This document shows positions 16,408-24,933 of a stretch of 64,000 bases of DNA, one piece after another. The first letter of the stretch is position 1; the number at the start of each line of letters is the position of its first letter. The stretch is taken from assembly GCA_046350375.1 (NCBI GenBank), contig JAXMAO010000001.1, positions 248,001 to 312,000 on the forward strand, written 5' to 3'. The notes under the pieces were generated by a model, which saw only the letters and a list, made by a program, of their open reading frames with translations, did no database searches and had not been told where the DNA came from. A program made the translations under genes and the position numbers. Source of the DNA: JAXMAO01 sp046350375 (GTDB lineage Bacteria; Planctomycetota; Phycisphaerae; UBA1845; UTPLA1).

Positions 16408-18198
16408 ATGTCTTCGCACCGCATCCCGCCAATCGATTTCTCGCGCGCCGGCCAGCCACTCCTCGCGGCCGCCGCCCTGTTGCTCGTTTGCACCGCGCCG
16501 CTCCGCGCCGACGCCTACCTCGGCGCGACCGCCGCCGGCGGAGACATCACCAATCCCGCCTACGCCAACATCTACTGCTGGCCGATCGGCGGCGCGGCCC
16601 CGCCGCTCAACGCGGTCATGGGCCGTTACGAAGTGACCATCGAATACCGCATCTTCGGCGCGTTCATGCCGAACGAGATCGTGGCCATCCACAGCGCCTT
16701 TCGCACCTGGAACAACCGCATCCCGGTCCAGTTCAACCTGTCGCAAAAAGCCGGCACCGCCAAGGTCGACTTCGAATCGGTCGTCCTTCACGAAATCGGC
16801 CACGCCATCGGCCTGGGTCACCCCAACTACGAAGGCGGCGGTTTCACCAGTCCGCCGATGTTCCTGTTTACCGGCAACGTCGGCTCGCGCATCGCGCAGC
16901 GATTTCTCGTCAACACCGGCGTGGTCGATGGCGCCTTCGCTTTGCTCGGCATCCCCATGGGCGACGCCAGCCTCGGCGCCGACGGCCTGCTGGGCACCGC
17001 CGATGACGGCGCGCTGCCCGCCGGCCTGTTCGGGGCCGACAACATCCGCAACTTCGACGAAACAGCCGTCGCCAACAGCCCCTACGATTCGGGCTGCGGC
17101 GGCGCCCAGTCGCGCGCCATTCCCGTCCGCGAGTATGGCAAGATCGTCGGCAATCGCTGGCGCGAAGAGGCGGTCATGGTCCAGGGCGCCTTCCCCGGCG
17201 AGATTCAGCGCAGCCTCCACCCCGGAGACCTCTGCGCCCTCCTGCAGCTCGAGGCCAACCTCAAGCAGCGCTACATCGCCGCCGGCCTGCTGGCCGCCAA
17301 CGATCCGTTTCCGGTTGTCTATCAGTTCACGTTCAACGTCGGCGGCGTCGTGCTGGACTGCGCCGGCGCCGACACCGACCCCTGCACGCTTGACGACATC
17401 GCCGTCCCCTGCATTCCCGTCACCGCGCCGCTTCAGCCAGAGTGTCCCGGCGGCGTGGTCGGCGCGCCCTGTGCCGCCGGCGAAGTGCTCCAGAGCAACA
17501 AGGGCAACCTGCCGCGCTTCACGATCGACGTCTTCAAGTCCGGCAACCCGGCCGGCTCGCTGGCCTTGACCGACAACGTCTATGACGTCGCCGGTGACAT
17601 CAGCTTCGCCCTGACCGGCACGCGCACGCCGCGCGAAATCCTCGGCAGCGACATCCTCATGGACAACCCCGACCTCAACACCATCGGCGTGCTCGATCCG
17701 CCGTTTATCCCCGGCTATCCGGTCACCACCCAGCCCGCCAAGCGCGAAAACGACCGCAACAACATGCCGATGGACTGCAATTCCAACGGCATCCCCGACC
17801 AGGCCGAGGTCGCCGACGGCTCCGTGCCGGACTGCGACGGAAACGGCGCGCCCGACTCGTGCGAGCCCGATTGCAATCTCAACGGCGTTCCGGACATCTG
17901 CGACCTGGCCGTCGGCACCAGCGTCGATGCCAACACCAACTACGTCCCCGATGAGTGCGACGCCATCGCCACTTGCGCCACCTGCCCCGGCGATGTGAGC
18001 GGCGACGGCACCATTCGTGGCGCCGACATTCAGCCCTATGTGCGCTGTCTGCTTCTGGGGCCGGGCATTACCGCCGGGTGCGCGTGCGCCGACCTCAACG
18101 GGGACCACATGATCACGCCCGCCGGCGACATGGCGACGTTCGTGAACGAACTGCTCGGGCGCAACCCGCCCGGAGATTCAAACCCGGCCTGTCCGTAG
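16408..18198 (+). CDS. Secreted zinc metalloprotease with dockerin-type C-terminus
   Basis: This 596-residue exported protein has a signal peptide (PLLAAAALLLVCTAPLRADA) and a metzincin-type zinc site HEIGHAIGLGH near residue 130, matching HExxHxxGxxH. It is therefore probably an endopeptidase acting outside the cell. Calcium-binding turns of thrombospondin-3 type follow (DCNSNGIPDQAE, DCNLNGVPDICD). A dockerin-like pair with GDVSGDGTIRGADIQPYV and a second degenerate copy closes the chain. Many paired cysteines fit an extracytoplasmic location. The ATG has AAAGGAG upstream. The end repeats resemble those at 4 kb and 25 kb, suggesting a shared surface attachment or sorting mode. Confidence 0.8.
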   Translation: MSSHRIPPIDFSRAGQPLLAAAALLLVCTAPLRADAYLGATAAGGDITNPAYANIYCWPIGGAAPPLNAVMGRYEVTIEYRIFGAFMPNEIVAIHSAFRTWNNRIPVQFNLSQKAGTAKVDFESVVLHEIGHAIGLGHPNYEGGGFTSPPMFLFTGNVGSRIAQRFLVNTGVVDGAFALLGIPMGDASLGADGLLGTADDGALPAGLFGADNIRNFDETAVANSPYDSGCGGAQSRAIPVREYGKIVGNRWREEAVMVQGAFPGEIQRSLHPGDLCALLQLEANLKQRYIAAGLLAANDPFPVVYQFTFNVGGVVLDCAGADTDPCTLDDIAVPCIPVTAPLQPECPGGVVGAPCAAGEVLQSNKGNLPRFTIDVFKSGNPAGSLALTDNVYDVAGDISFALTGTRTPREILGSDILMDNPDLNTIGVLDPPFIPGYPVTTQPAKRENDRNNMPMDCNSNGIPDQAEVADGSVPDCDGNGAPDSCEPDCNLNGVPDICDLAVGTSVDANTNYVPDECDAIATCATCPGDVSGDGTIRGADIQPYVRCLLLGPGITAGCACADLNGDHMITPAGDMATFVNELLGRNPPGDSNPACP

Positions 18199-18393
18199 CC
18201 CGCCGGTCCGTGCGCCGACGCGACGGCGTGGCGTCGACGCCCGGACGGCCGCCGCACGACGCCACCCTCAGCGCGCGCCGGCGCGGCGCAGTTGCTCGGC
18301 CGTCCGATTCGATTTGAGAAGAGCAGATGGCGCCTTCGGCGAACGCGACGCCCGGATCGGTTCGCCGTGCGCGGCGGCCGCGCGAAGCCTGTG

Positions 18394-19125
18394 CTAGCCG
18401 CTCAGCTTCATCGCACCGTCGAGTCGCCGCGCCACGTCGTCCCAGTTCACGACGTTCCACCAGGCGTTCACGTAGGCGACGCGGTCGTTCTGATACTTCA
18501 GGTAGTAGGCGTGCTCCCACACGTCCAGCACCAGCAGCGGCACGCAGCCGAACATCGTCAGGTTCTGGTGCTTCTCGGCCCCCAGCACGATCAGCCGCCC
18601 CGACAGCGGCTCCCACGCCAGGATGCCCCAGCCGCCGCCCTGCACCTTGCTCGCCGCCGTGCCGAAATGCGCCTTGAACGATGCAAACGTCCCGAACTCG
18701 CGCGACAGCATCGACGACAGCGCCCCCTTCGGCTCGCCGCCGCCCTTTTTCATGTTGGTCCAGAAGACGCAGTGCAGCAGGTGGCCCGAGCCGTTGAACG
18801 CCAGCGCGTCCGTCAGGCCGCGAATCTTGTTCAGCTCGTCCGGACTGCCCGCGTGGCGCACCGCCGCCAGCCCGGCGATCGCCTCGTTCAGCCCCTTCAC
18901 GTAGGCGGCATGATGCTTGTCGTGATGCAGCGCCAGGGTCCGCGCGTCGATGTGCGGCTCGAGCGCATCGACCGCGTACGGCAGCGACGGCAGCGTGTAT
19001 TCCTTCGGCGTCCCCCCGCCCGGCGGCGCGGCCAGCGCCTCGTCGCTTGACAGGCCGATCCATCCGCCCGCCGTCGCCAGCGCCCCGATCGTTCCGATGA
19101 CTTCGCGTCGCGAGGGATTCGACAC
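18394..19125 (-). CDS. sodB: Tat-exported Fe/Mn superoxide dismutase
   Basis: This 243-residue enzyme converts superoxide to peroxide and oxygen. Family blocks are visible in order: LALHHDKHHAAYV (first histidine ligand), GHLLHCVFW (second histidine ligand), GGGWGILAWEP and LDVWEHAYYLKYQN (aspartate and histidine ligands). The N-terminus carries a twin-arginine signal, NPSRREVIGTIGALATAGG, so the folded metalloenzyme is probably exported by Tat. The GTG start is supported by AAGGAG seven bases upstream; no in-frame ATG is near. The export of an SOD fits the exported redoxins elsewhere in the window. Confidence 0.88.
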   Translation of the reverse strand: MSNPSRREVIGTIGALATAGGWIGLSSDEALAAPPGGGTPKEYTLPSLPYAVDALEPHIDARTLALHHDKHHAAYVKGLNEAIAGLAAVRHAGSPDELNKIRGLTDALAFNGSGHLLHCVFWTNMKKGGGEPKGALSSMLSREFGTFASFKAHFGTAASKVQGGGWGILAWEPLSGRLIVLGAEKHQNLTMFGCVPLLVLDVWEHAYYLKYQNDRVAYVNAWWNVVNWDDVARRLDGAMKLSG

Positions 19126-19260
19126 GGCTGAACTCCTTCCGCCCCAGCGGGTCGCGCCGCCCATTCGGCGGCGTCAATCGATCCGGCTGCTGATCTGCCT
19201 CGGCCCGCGATGGCGCACAAACCTAGCGCGCGGCCGCGCACGGGTCAAGCCAACGCAAAC

Positions 19261-19291
19261 GGGCCGCGCGCTTCATCGAAACGCGCGGTCC
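19261..19291 (-). terminator. Hairpin after the glycine/methionine-rich protein gene
   Basis: A 10-bp stem (arms 19261-19270 and 19282-19291, with one G-T pair) follows the minus-strand gene, then CCCGTTTGCGTT. The T tract is poor, so it may be a weak intrinsic terminator. Confidence 0.4.
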
Positions 19292-19302
19292 GCGAAACTG
19301 TC

Positions 19303-20319
19303 TCAGGGAATCCAGCCTACGGATGACTGTCCGGCTGGGCCGGTTCGCCATCGCGCGGCTGCGGCGGCTCGCCTTCGCCGCCGGGCATCGGCGGGCGCAT
19401 CCGGCGAGCCGCCCCCGCGACCCGGCCGGGCGTTGTCCAGACGCTCGGTGAGCTGCTTCTTCTGGTCGTCGGTCAGCACTTCGTCGATCTTGCCGCGCAG
19501 CTCGCCCATCCGCTCATCGCCCGGGCCGCCCGGTCCGCCACGACCGCCAAAGCCGCGCCCGCCGCGACCCATCCGCCCGCCCGGCTGATCTCCACCGGGA
19601 CCGCCCGGGCCGCCCGGACCCGCGCCATCCGGGGCGCCGCCATCGGGCCCGCCGCGGCGACCGGGCCGCATCGTGTCGCGGAACTCCTTGAAGACGTCGT
19701 CCAGCTTGGTCCGCTGCTCGGGCGTCAGGTCGAGGCTCATCACGGCGCGATGCAGGTCGTTGACGTTCGGCCCGCCGCGGCCGCCGCGCGGCGGATTGTC
19801 GCGCACCTCGTTCCAGGTCTTCTCAAACGTGTCGGCCTGGTCCGGGCGCATGTGCCTGGCAACCGCGTCGTGCATCTCCTGCGTGACCTGGTTCTCAATC
19901 TCGCGCTGCTTGCCGAACACCTGCTGCATCTGCTCGCGCAGCTCCTGCATCTTGTTCATGTCCTGCGACTCGCGCGCCGCGCGCATCTCTTCCTGCAGGG
20001 CTCGCAGCTTCTCCTGGTCTTCCTGCGTCAGCCGCGCCGCGCGCATCTTCTCGGCCGTGCTCTTGCGCAGCTCCTGAACCTCGGTCATGATCTCGTCGTG
20101 CTGCTGCTGATCGAGGTGCATCCGGTCGAGCACCTCCTCGATCGCGCCGGGACGCATCATCGACCCGCGCCGATTGCCCATCCGCATCATCCCGCCAGGC
20201 CCGCCCGGTCCACCCGGCCCGCCCGGCGGCATCTCCGGCGGCTGGGCCAGCGCCCCCGCCGTCGCCAGCGCGAACCACGCCGCGCCCGCGCTCAACATCC
20301 GCACCAGACTCACGTTCAT
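19303..20319 (-). CDS. Exported Spy/CpxP-like helical protein, glycine-rich, probable 3' frameshift
   Basis: This protein of about 338 residues has a signal peptide (AGAAWFALATAGALAQ), a GPGGPGG linker and a long charged helical region (residues about 58-165, such as QELRKSTAEKMRAARLTQED). It has two LTxxQ-type motifs (LDLTPEQRTKLDDVF and VLTDDQKKQLTERL) as in the Spy/CpxP periplasmic chaperone-like family. A second glycine-rich linker separates them. After a GGGGG run near 19417 the frame turns into an arginine/alanine string. The neighbouring frame instead gives PPMPGGEGEPPQPRDGEP and stops at 19317, which fits the rest better. A one-base error at the G5 run is therefore likely. The start has GAGGAG upstream. 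Confidence 0.7.
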   Translation of the reverse strand: MNVSLVRMLSAGAAWFALATAGALAQPPEMPPGGPGGPGGPGGMMRMGNRRGSMMRPGAIEEVLDRMHLDQQQHDEIMTEVQELRKSTAEKMRAARLTQEDQEKLRALQEEMRAARESQDMNKMQELREQMQQVFGKQREIENQVTQEMHDAVARHMRPDQADTFEKTWNEVRDNPPRGGRGGPNVNDLHRAVMSLDLTPEQRTKLDDVFKEFRDTMRPGRRGGPDGGAPDGAGPGGPGGPGGDQPGGRMGRGGRGFGGRGGPGGPGDERMGELRGKIDEVLTDDQKKQLTERLDNARPGRGGGSPDAPADARRRRRAAAAARWRTGPAGQSSVGWIP

Positions 20320-20438
20320 GACGACTCTCCTCGTTAGGCCCGACGACGCACGCGATCCGGTCGACGCCCGCCGCCCGACGCACAGTTCAACGCTCGGTTC
20401 GCTCCAATATTCCGAACGCCCGATATTGTCCCGCTGCC

Positions 20439-20467
20439 TTGGTCCGTCGGCAATGGCCCCCTAGAAT
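20439..20467 (+). promoter_or_regulatory. Promoter of the M48 protease gene
   Basis: TTGGTC (20439-20444), 17 bases, then TAGAAT (20462-20467), about 45 bases before the ATG. Confidence 0.55.
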
Positions 20468-20512
20468 GGACCCGCGGACCGAGAGATCGTTGGCCCGAGA
20501 CGACCGCCCGGC

Positions 20513-22072
20513 ATGTATTTCCTTGTCATCATCGCATTTGCACTCCTGCTCGCCGAGGGAATGCCGCCGCCGTCGCTCTGCCTCTGGACGCTCTCCCTGC
20601 ACGCGCCCGCGCGCGCATTCGGGCCGGTCGGCTGGACCGTCCTCGTCGCCGCCGGCGCCATCGTCGTGGGCGGGCTGGTCGGCGCGCTGGGCAACTGGCT
20701 GACGCTCCGCCGCGCCGCCGAGAACTCCGACGAGGCCTTCGACCACGCGCTCGACTGGCAGTCGCGCGCCGGACTGATGCTGCTCGGCACGGTCGGCGCG
20801 GGGCTCTTTTTCCTGCTGATCTTTACTCCCTGGATTCCCCTGGTCCGCGATCGCTGGCGCCTCGGGCCGATCCCCGTCCTCGGCGACCTGCTCATCCTCG
20901 CGCCGTTCTGCCTGTCGGTGCTCGCCGGCTGGCTGATGCTCTACCCCGCCGAGCGCCACATCCGCGCCGCCGCCATGCAGCAGCGCGTCGCCGACGGGCT
21001 GGCGGCGCACCCGGTCTGGGGCCGCGCCGGCTATCTCGCCTACAAGCTCCGCCACCAGGTGCTCATCGTCGCCGCCCCGATGCTGCCCGTGCTGCTGGTG
21101 AAGCACTACCTGCTGCAGCACAAGACCGCCATCAACTCCGCGGTCGGCGCCGCCTGGGCCACCGACGCGCTGCTGGGCACGTGCGTCTCGACGCTGCTGG
21201 TCTTCGCGCCGGTCTTCGTCCGCTACGTCTGGCTGACCCGCCGCCTGCCCGACGGCGAGCTGCGCCAGCGCCTCGAGCGCCAGTGCCGGCGGATCAACCT
21301 GAAGTATCGCGAAATCCTGGTGTGGGACAGCCACGGCCTGGTGGTCAACGCCGCCGTGATGGGCTTCTTCGCGCCGGTCCGCTACGTGATGCTGTCGGAC
21401 GGGCTGATCGAATCGATGTCGCCGCGGCAGATCGAGGCCGTCTTCGGCCACGAGGCCGGCCACGTCCGCCACTATCACCTGCAATTCTTCGTCGTCTTCG
21501 CGGCGCTGGCGATGATGATCGTCGGCGGCGCCCTCGAACTGCTCGTCTGGGGCGCCGACGTCGACGTCCGCCGCTTCGAGGGCGCGCTGCAGCTCGCCGC
21601 CATGGCCGGCACGCTGCTGGTCTGGGGGCTCGGCTTCGGCTGGGTCTCGCGCAACTTCGAGCGCCAGGCCGATGTCTTCGGCGTTCGCGCCATCACCGGC
21701 GACATCGAAAGCTGCACGTCCGACTGCCCCGTTCACGGCCGCGCCGCGGTCGGCTGGCGCGGCGACTTCATGCGCGAGCCGGCGCTGTGCGCCGCCGCCG
21801 CCAGCTTCTTCGGCCACACCCTGCGGCGCATCGCCGATCTGAACGGCATTCCGCGCGAGGCGCCCAGCTGGCGCCACGGCTCCATCCAGTCGCGCTGCGT
21901 CCTCGTGCACCGGCTCGCCGAACGCCCGGGCGCGGTGGCCCGCTTCGATCGCCGGCTGTTCGCCATCAAGCTCGGTATGTCCTGCGCCACGGTCATCGGG
22001 CTGGCGATCGCCGCCTGGCTCTATCGCGTCGACGTCCCGATCGCGCTGCTGATCCGCTCGATCCGCCACTGA
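20513..22072 (+). CDS. M48-family integral membrane zinc metalloprotease
   Basis: This 519-residue protein has about six to eight transmembrane helices and the M48 zinc signature FGHEAGHVRHYH near residue 310. The third ligand is in ERQADVFGVRA near residue 385, the classic Ste24/HtpX arrangement. It probably degrades or processes membrane proteins at the cytoplasmic membrane. Between the two, two further hydrophobic helices interrupt as in Ste24-type enzymes. A CTSDCPVHG segment follows the third ligand. No good Shine-Dalgarno precedes the ATG; the promoter at 20439-20467 gives a leader of about 40 bases. It is convergent with the esterase gene that follows. Confidence 0.85.
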   Translation: MYFLVIIAFALLLAEGMPPPSLCLWTLSLHAPARAFGPVGWTVLVAAGAIVVGGLVGALGNWLTLRRAAENSDEAFDHALDWQSRAGLMLLGTVGAGLFFLLIFTPWIPLVRDRWRLGPIPVLGDLLILAPFCLSVLAGWLMLYPAERHIRAAAMQQRVADGLAAHPVWGRAGYLAYKLRHQVLIVAAPMLPVLLVKHYLLQHKTAINSAVGAAWATDALLGTCVSTLLVFAPVFVRYVWLTRRLPDGELRQRLERQCRRINLKYREILVWDSHGLVVNAAVMGFFAPVRYVMLSDGLIESMSPRQIEAVFGHEAGHVRHYHLQFFVVFAALAMMIVGGALELLVWGADVDVRRFEGALQLAAMAGTLLVWGLGFGWVSRNFERQADVFGVRAITGDIESCTSDCPVHGRAAVGWRGDFMREPALCAAAASFFGHTLRRIADLNGIPREAPSWRHGSIQSRCVLVHRLAERPGAVARFDRRLFAIKLGMSCATVIGLAIAAWLYRVDVPIALLIRSIRH

Positions 22073-22078
22073 GCGCGG

Positions 22079-23650
22079 CTACGCCGCCCGGCGGCGCGTT
22101 GCCGGCTGCGAGGTCGGCTGCGTCGTCGCGTCGCGCGTCGTGGGGTGCGCGCGCCCGCGGAAGCGATCGAGCATCGCCTGGTAGCGCCCGCGCACCTCGG
22201 GCGCGCGGTAGAGGTCGAAGTGCGTCCGGCCCGTCAGCAGGCGCACCTCGGCGTCGCTGCCCAGTTCGCGCAGCGTCTGCTCCAGCCGGCGGACGGCGCC
22301 GTCGAGGTAAAACGTGTCCGCGTCGCCGCAGAAGATGTGCAGCTTGCCCGCCAGCTTCGGCGCCAGCTCGGCCCAGCGCCGCCGCAGGACGCGGCTGATG
22401 TCGAACGCCCGCCACGCCTCGACCGTCCGCGGATCGACCGCGCCGCTCTCGCGATCGAACAGCGGCAGCGGCGCGCCGTTCGCGCCGCGCGGACTGAAGA
22501 CCGCCTCGAACGATCCGATCTGCCCGCCCGGCCCGACGACCCGCTCCATCAGCGCGAAGTCTCGAAAGTAGATCGACACCGCGCCGCGCTGCCGCGCCAC
22601 CGGGCGCAGCGCGCCCTGCTCATCGCGATAGGCATTCACGCCGGCAGCGTACAGGTCGATCCCCGTGAAATCGTGAAAATCGACCGGGTCCGGCGCGCAC
22701 GACCAGGTGCCGTTGAAGAAGTCGGGGTGATTGATCTGCAGCCACAGACTCGCCCAGCCGCCCGACGAACCGCCCGTCAGAAACCGCCCGCGCGGCTCGG
22801 CCACCAGCGGAAGCGTCCGCTCCAGGTGGGGGATCAGCTCCTCCACCAGCGCGCGGGCCCACGGCCCGTTGTTGGCCGAGTCGGCAAACACGTGATGGCC
22901 GGTCGGACAATTCGGATCGAGCACGACATAGGTCAGCGGCTCGTCCACGTCCGGCGGTCGCGCCCGGTACATGAGAATGTTTCGCACGTCGCCGCCGAAC
23001 CCGGGAATGTCATACACCGTCGGGGTCCGCTGCCCGTTCGCCGACGCGCCGGCCTCCGGCAGGCAGACCGCGGCGCGCATCTTCACCGGGTGGCCGAAGA
23101 AGTGCGTCAGCAGCCGGCTCTCGATCTCGACCAGCCGGATGCGCTCGTCGGAGATCAGGCGCGGCGGCGTCGCGACGCGGTCGATCTTCAGCGCCACCGT
23201 GCCGAGGGTCTGCGGGTCGAGGCGCACCCGCTTCGCGGCGCTGCAGGCATTGCCGGCCGCCTGCGGGCCGCGCCGCCCGTTGCGAACGTTCAGCTCCATG
23301 ATCGCCTGCACGCGCATCGTCGACTTGGCCCAGCGCGCCAGCGGAGCGGGGTAGGCCGAGACGGGCGCCGCGGCGTCGATCCGCAGCGGCTCGCCCGGCT
23401 TCCAGTCGCGCACCTCGAGCGCGCAGAACGGCTCCGTATCGAACCAGTCCGGGCCGAAGCGCGGCTCGGGGCGCTTCGACGTCATCAGCCACACGCGCCC
23501 GGTAAACGGGCCGGCGCACACCTGCGCGTCGAAGCGCAGCTCGAACGCCAGCGGCGCGGGCTGCGTGGCAGGCTGCGAGCCGGCCGGCTGCGACGACGGC
23601 GCCGCGCCGCACGCCGCCGCGAGAATGATGAGGCCTGCAATCTGCCGCAT
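22079..23650 (-). CDS. Exported esterase-like alpha/beta hydrolase lipoprotein
   Basis: This protein of about 523 residues begins with a lipoprotein signal (QIAGLIILAAAC, cysteine at about 14) and a threonine/glutamine-rich tether (SQPAGSQPATQPAP). The C-terminal half is a putative-esterase (esterase D/Fes-like) hydrolase: the nucleophile elbow GGSSGGWASLW near residue 270, then HPDFFNGTWSCAPDPVDF, the acid region FCGDADTFYLD, and GRTHFDLY with the likely catalytic histidine. The N-terminal half is a beta-sandwich-like domain without a family I recognise. The chosen ATG follows GGGAG; 20 in-frame upstream codons lack a site. The gene diverges from the aminotransferase gene. The substrate is unknown. 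Confidence 0.75.
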   Translation of the reverse strand: MRQIAGLIILAAACGAAPSSQPAGSQPATQPAPLAFELRFDAQVCAGPFTGRVWLMTSKRPEPRFGPDWFDTEPFCALEVRDWKPGEPLRIDAAAPVSAYPAPLARWAKSTMRVQAIMELNVRNGRRGPQAAGNACSAAKRVRLDPQTLGTVALKIDRVATPPRLISDERIRLVEIESRLLTHFFGHPVKMRAAVCLPEAGASANGQRTPTVYDIPGFGGDVRNILMYRARPPDVDEPLTYVVLDPNCPTGHHVFADSANNGPWARALVEELIPHLERTLPLVAEPRGRFLTGGSSGGWASLWLQINHPDFFNGTWSCAPDPVDFHDFTGIDLYAAGVNAYRDEQGALRPVARQRGAVSIYFRDFALMERVVGPGGQIGSFEAVFSPRGANGAPLPLFDRESGAVDPRTVEAWRAFDISRVLRRRWAELAPKLAGKLHIFCGDADTFYLDGAVRRLEQTLRELGSDAEVRLLTGRTHFDLYRAPEVRGRYQAMLDRFRGRAHPTTRDATTQPTSQPATRRRAA

Positions 23651-23720
23651 GTCGGCTCCCAGTCGGCCCGCGATCGGCGCGCGAATTGCCTGCCCGGCGG
23701 CCTGCCCCACCGCGTGCCGC

Positions 23721-23749
23721 TTGAGAGGCCGCGCCGCGAGTCTTATACT
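23721..23749 (+). promoter_or_regulatory. Promoter of the class V aminotransferase
   Basis: TTGAGA (23721-23726), a 17-base spacer and TATACT (23744-23749); the start codon is about 41 bases downstream with GGGAGA before it. Confidence 0.7.
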
Positions 23750-23790
23750 CCATCGCGAGCATTTCGCTCGACTTTTCGGGAGACGCTGCC

Positions 23791-24924
23791 ATGCCGAAAC
23801 TCCGCCTGTTCACCCCCGGTCCGACGATGGTTCCCGAGGAAGTGCTGCTCGAAATGGCCCGGCCGATCGAGCACCACCGCACCCAGCTCTACCGCGACTG
23901 GCTCAAAGAGTGCACCGAAAACCTGCAATACCTCTTCCAGACCAAGGGCACCTGCCTGACGCTGACCGGCTCGGGCACGGCCGCCGCCGAGGGGGCGATC
24001 GTGTCGATCGTGCCGCCGGGGCGCAAGGCGCTCGTGTGTCACGGCGGCAAGTTCGCCGAGCGCTGGCGCGACGTCTGCAAGCGGTTCAAGCTCGACCACG
24101 TCGAGTACGAATACGAGTATGGTCGCGGGGCCGACCCGGCGCGGGTCGCCGAGTTCCTCAAGGCCGACCCCAAGATCGGCGCCGTCATCACCGTTCACAG
24201 CGAAACCAGCACCTGCGCCCTGACCGACGTGGCCGCCATCGCCAAGCTGACGCGCGAGCGCGACTGCCTGCTGATGACCGACTGCATCACCAGCGTCGGC
24301 TGCCTGCCGTTCAAGATGGACGAGTGGGGCATCGACATCGCCGTCACCGGCTCGCAGAAGGCGCTCATGCTGCCGCCCGGGCTGGCGTTCGTCGCCGTGT
24401 CCGACCGCGCCTGGAAGGTCATCGAGTCGTTCGAGGCGCCGCTCTTCTACAACAACCTGCGCGCCTTCAAGAAGAGCCTGGCCGACTGGGACGCGCCCTG
24501 GACCCCCGCCAACACGCTCGTCCGCGGCCTGCGCGTGGCGCTGGCCATGATCCGCAAGGAAGGGCTCGAGTCGATCTGGACCCGCACCGCGCGGCTCGCC
24601 AAGGCCACCCGCGCCGCCGCGACCGCGCTGGGGCTGACGATCTTCGCCAAGGACGCGGCCGACAGCGTCACCGGCATCAACACCCCGGCCGGCATCGACA
24701 ACGACAAGTGGCGCAAGAGCATGAAGAGCAGGTTCGGCGTGCAACTCGCCGACGGTCAGGGTCAGCTCAAGGGCAAGATGGTCCGCATCAGCCACATGGG
24801 CTTCGTCGACGACATGGACACCCTCACCGGCATCGCCGCCATGGAGCTGGCGCTGCGCGAGCAGGGCTTCAAGGCCGAGCTGGGCGCCGGCAGCGCGGCG
24901 TTCCTCAAGGCGATCGCCGGCTGA
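23791..24924 (+). CDS. Class V PLP aminotransferase (alanine-glyoxylate/serine-pyruvate type)
   Basis: This 377-residue fold-type I PLP enzyme of the alanine--glyoxylate / serine--pyruvate / phosphoserine-like group moves an amino group from alanine or serine to a keto acid. It shows the family start LFTPGPTMVPEEVL, the cofactor-phosphate region LTGSGTAAAEGAIVS, the PLP-ring aspartate in LLMTDCITSVGCLPF, and the Schiff-base lysine in VTGSQKALMLPPG near residue 190. The C-terminal domain ends with the usual MVRISHMGFVDDMD block. The length is normal. Transcribed alone from the 23721-23749 promoter. The exact substrate cannot be told from sequence alone. Confidence 0.88.
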   Translation: MPKLRLFTPGPTMVPEEVLLEMARPIEHHRTQLYRDWLKECTENLQYLFQTKGTCLTLTGSGTAAAEGAIVSIVPPGRKALVCHGGKFAERWRDVCKRFKLDHVEYEYEYGRGADPARVAEFLKADPKIGAVITVHSETSTCALTDVAAIAKLTRERDCLLMTDCITSVGCLPFKMDEWGIDIAVTGSQKALMLPPGLAFVAVSDRAWKVIESFEAPLFYNNLRAFKKSLADWDAPWTPANTLVRGLRVALAMIRKEGLESIWTRTARLAKATRAAATALGLTIFAKDAADSVTGINTPAGIDNDKWRKSMKSRFGVQLADGQGQLKGKMVRISHMGFVDDMDTLTGIAAMELALREQGFKAELGAGSAAFLKAIAG

Positions 24925-24933
24925 GCGGGCCCG

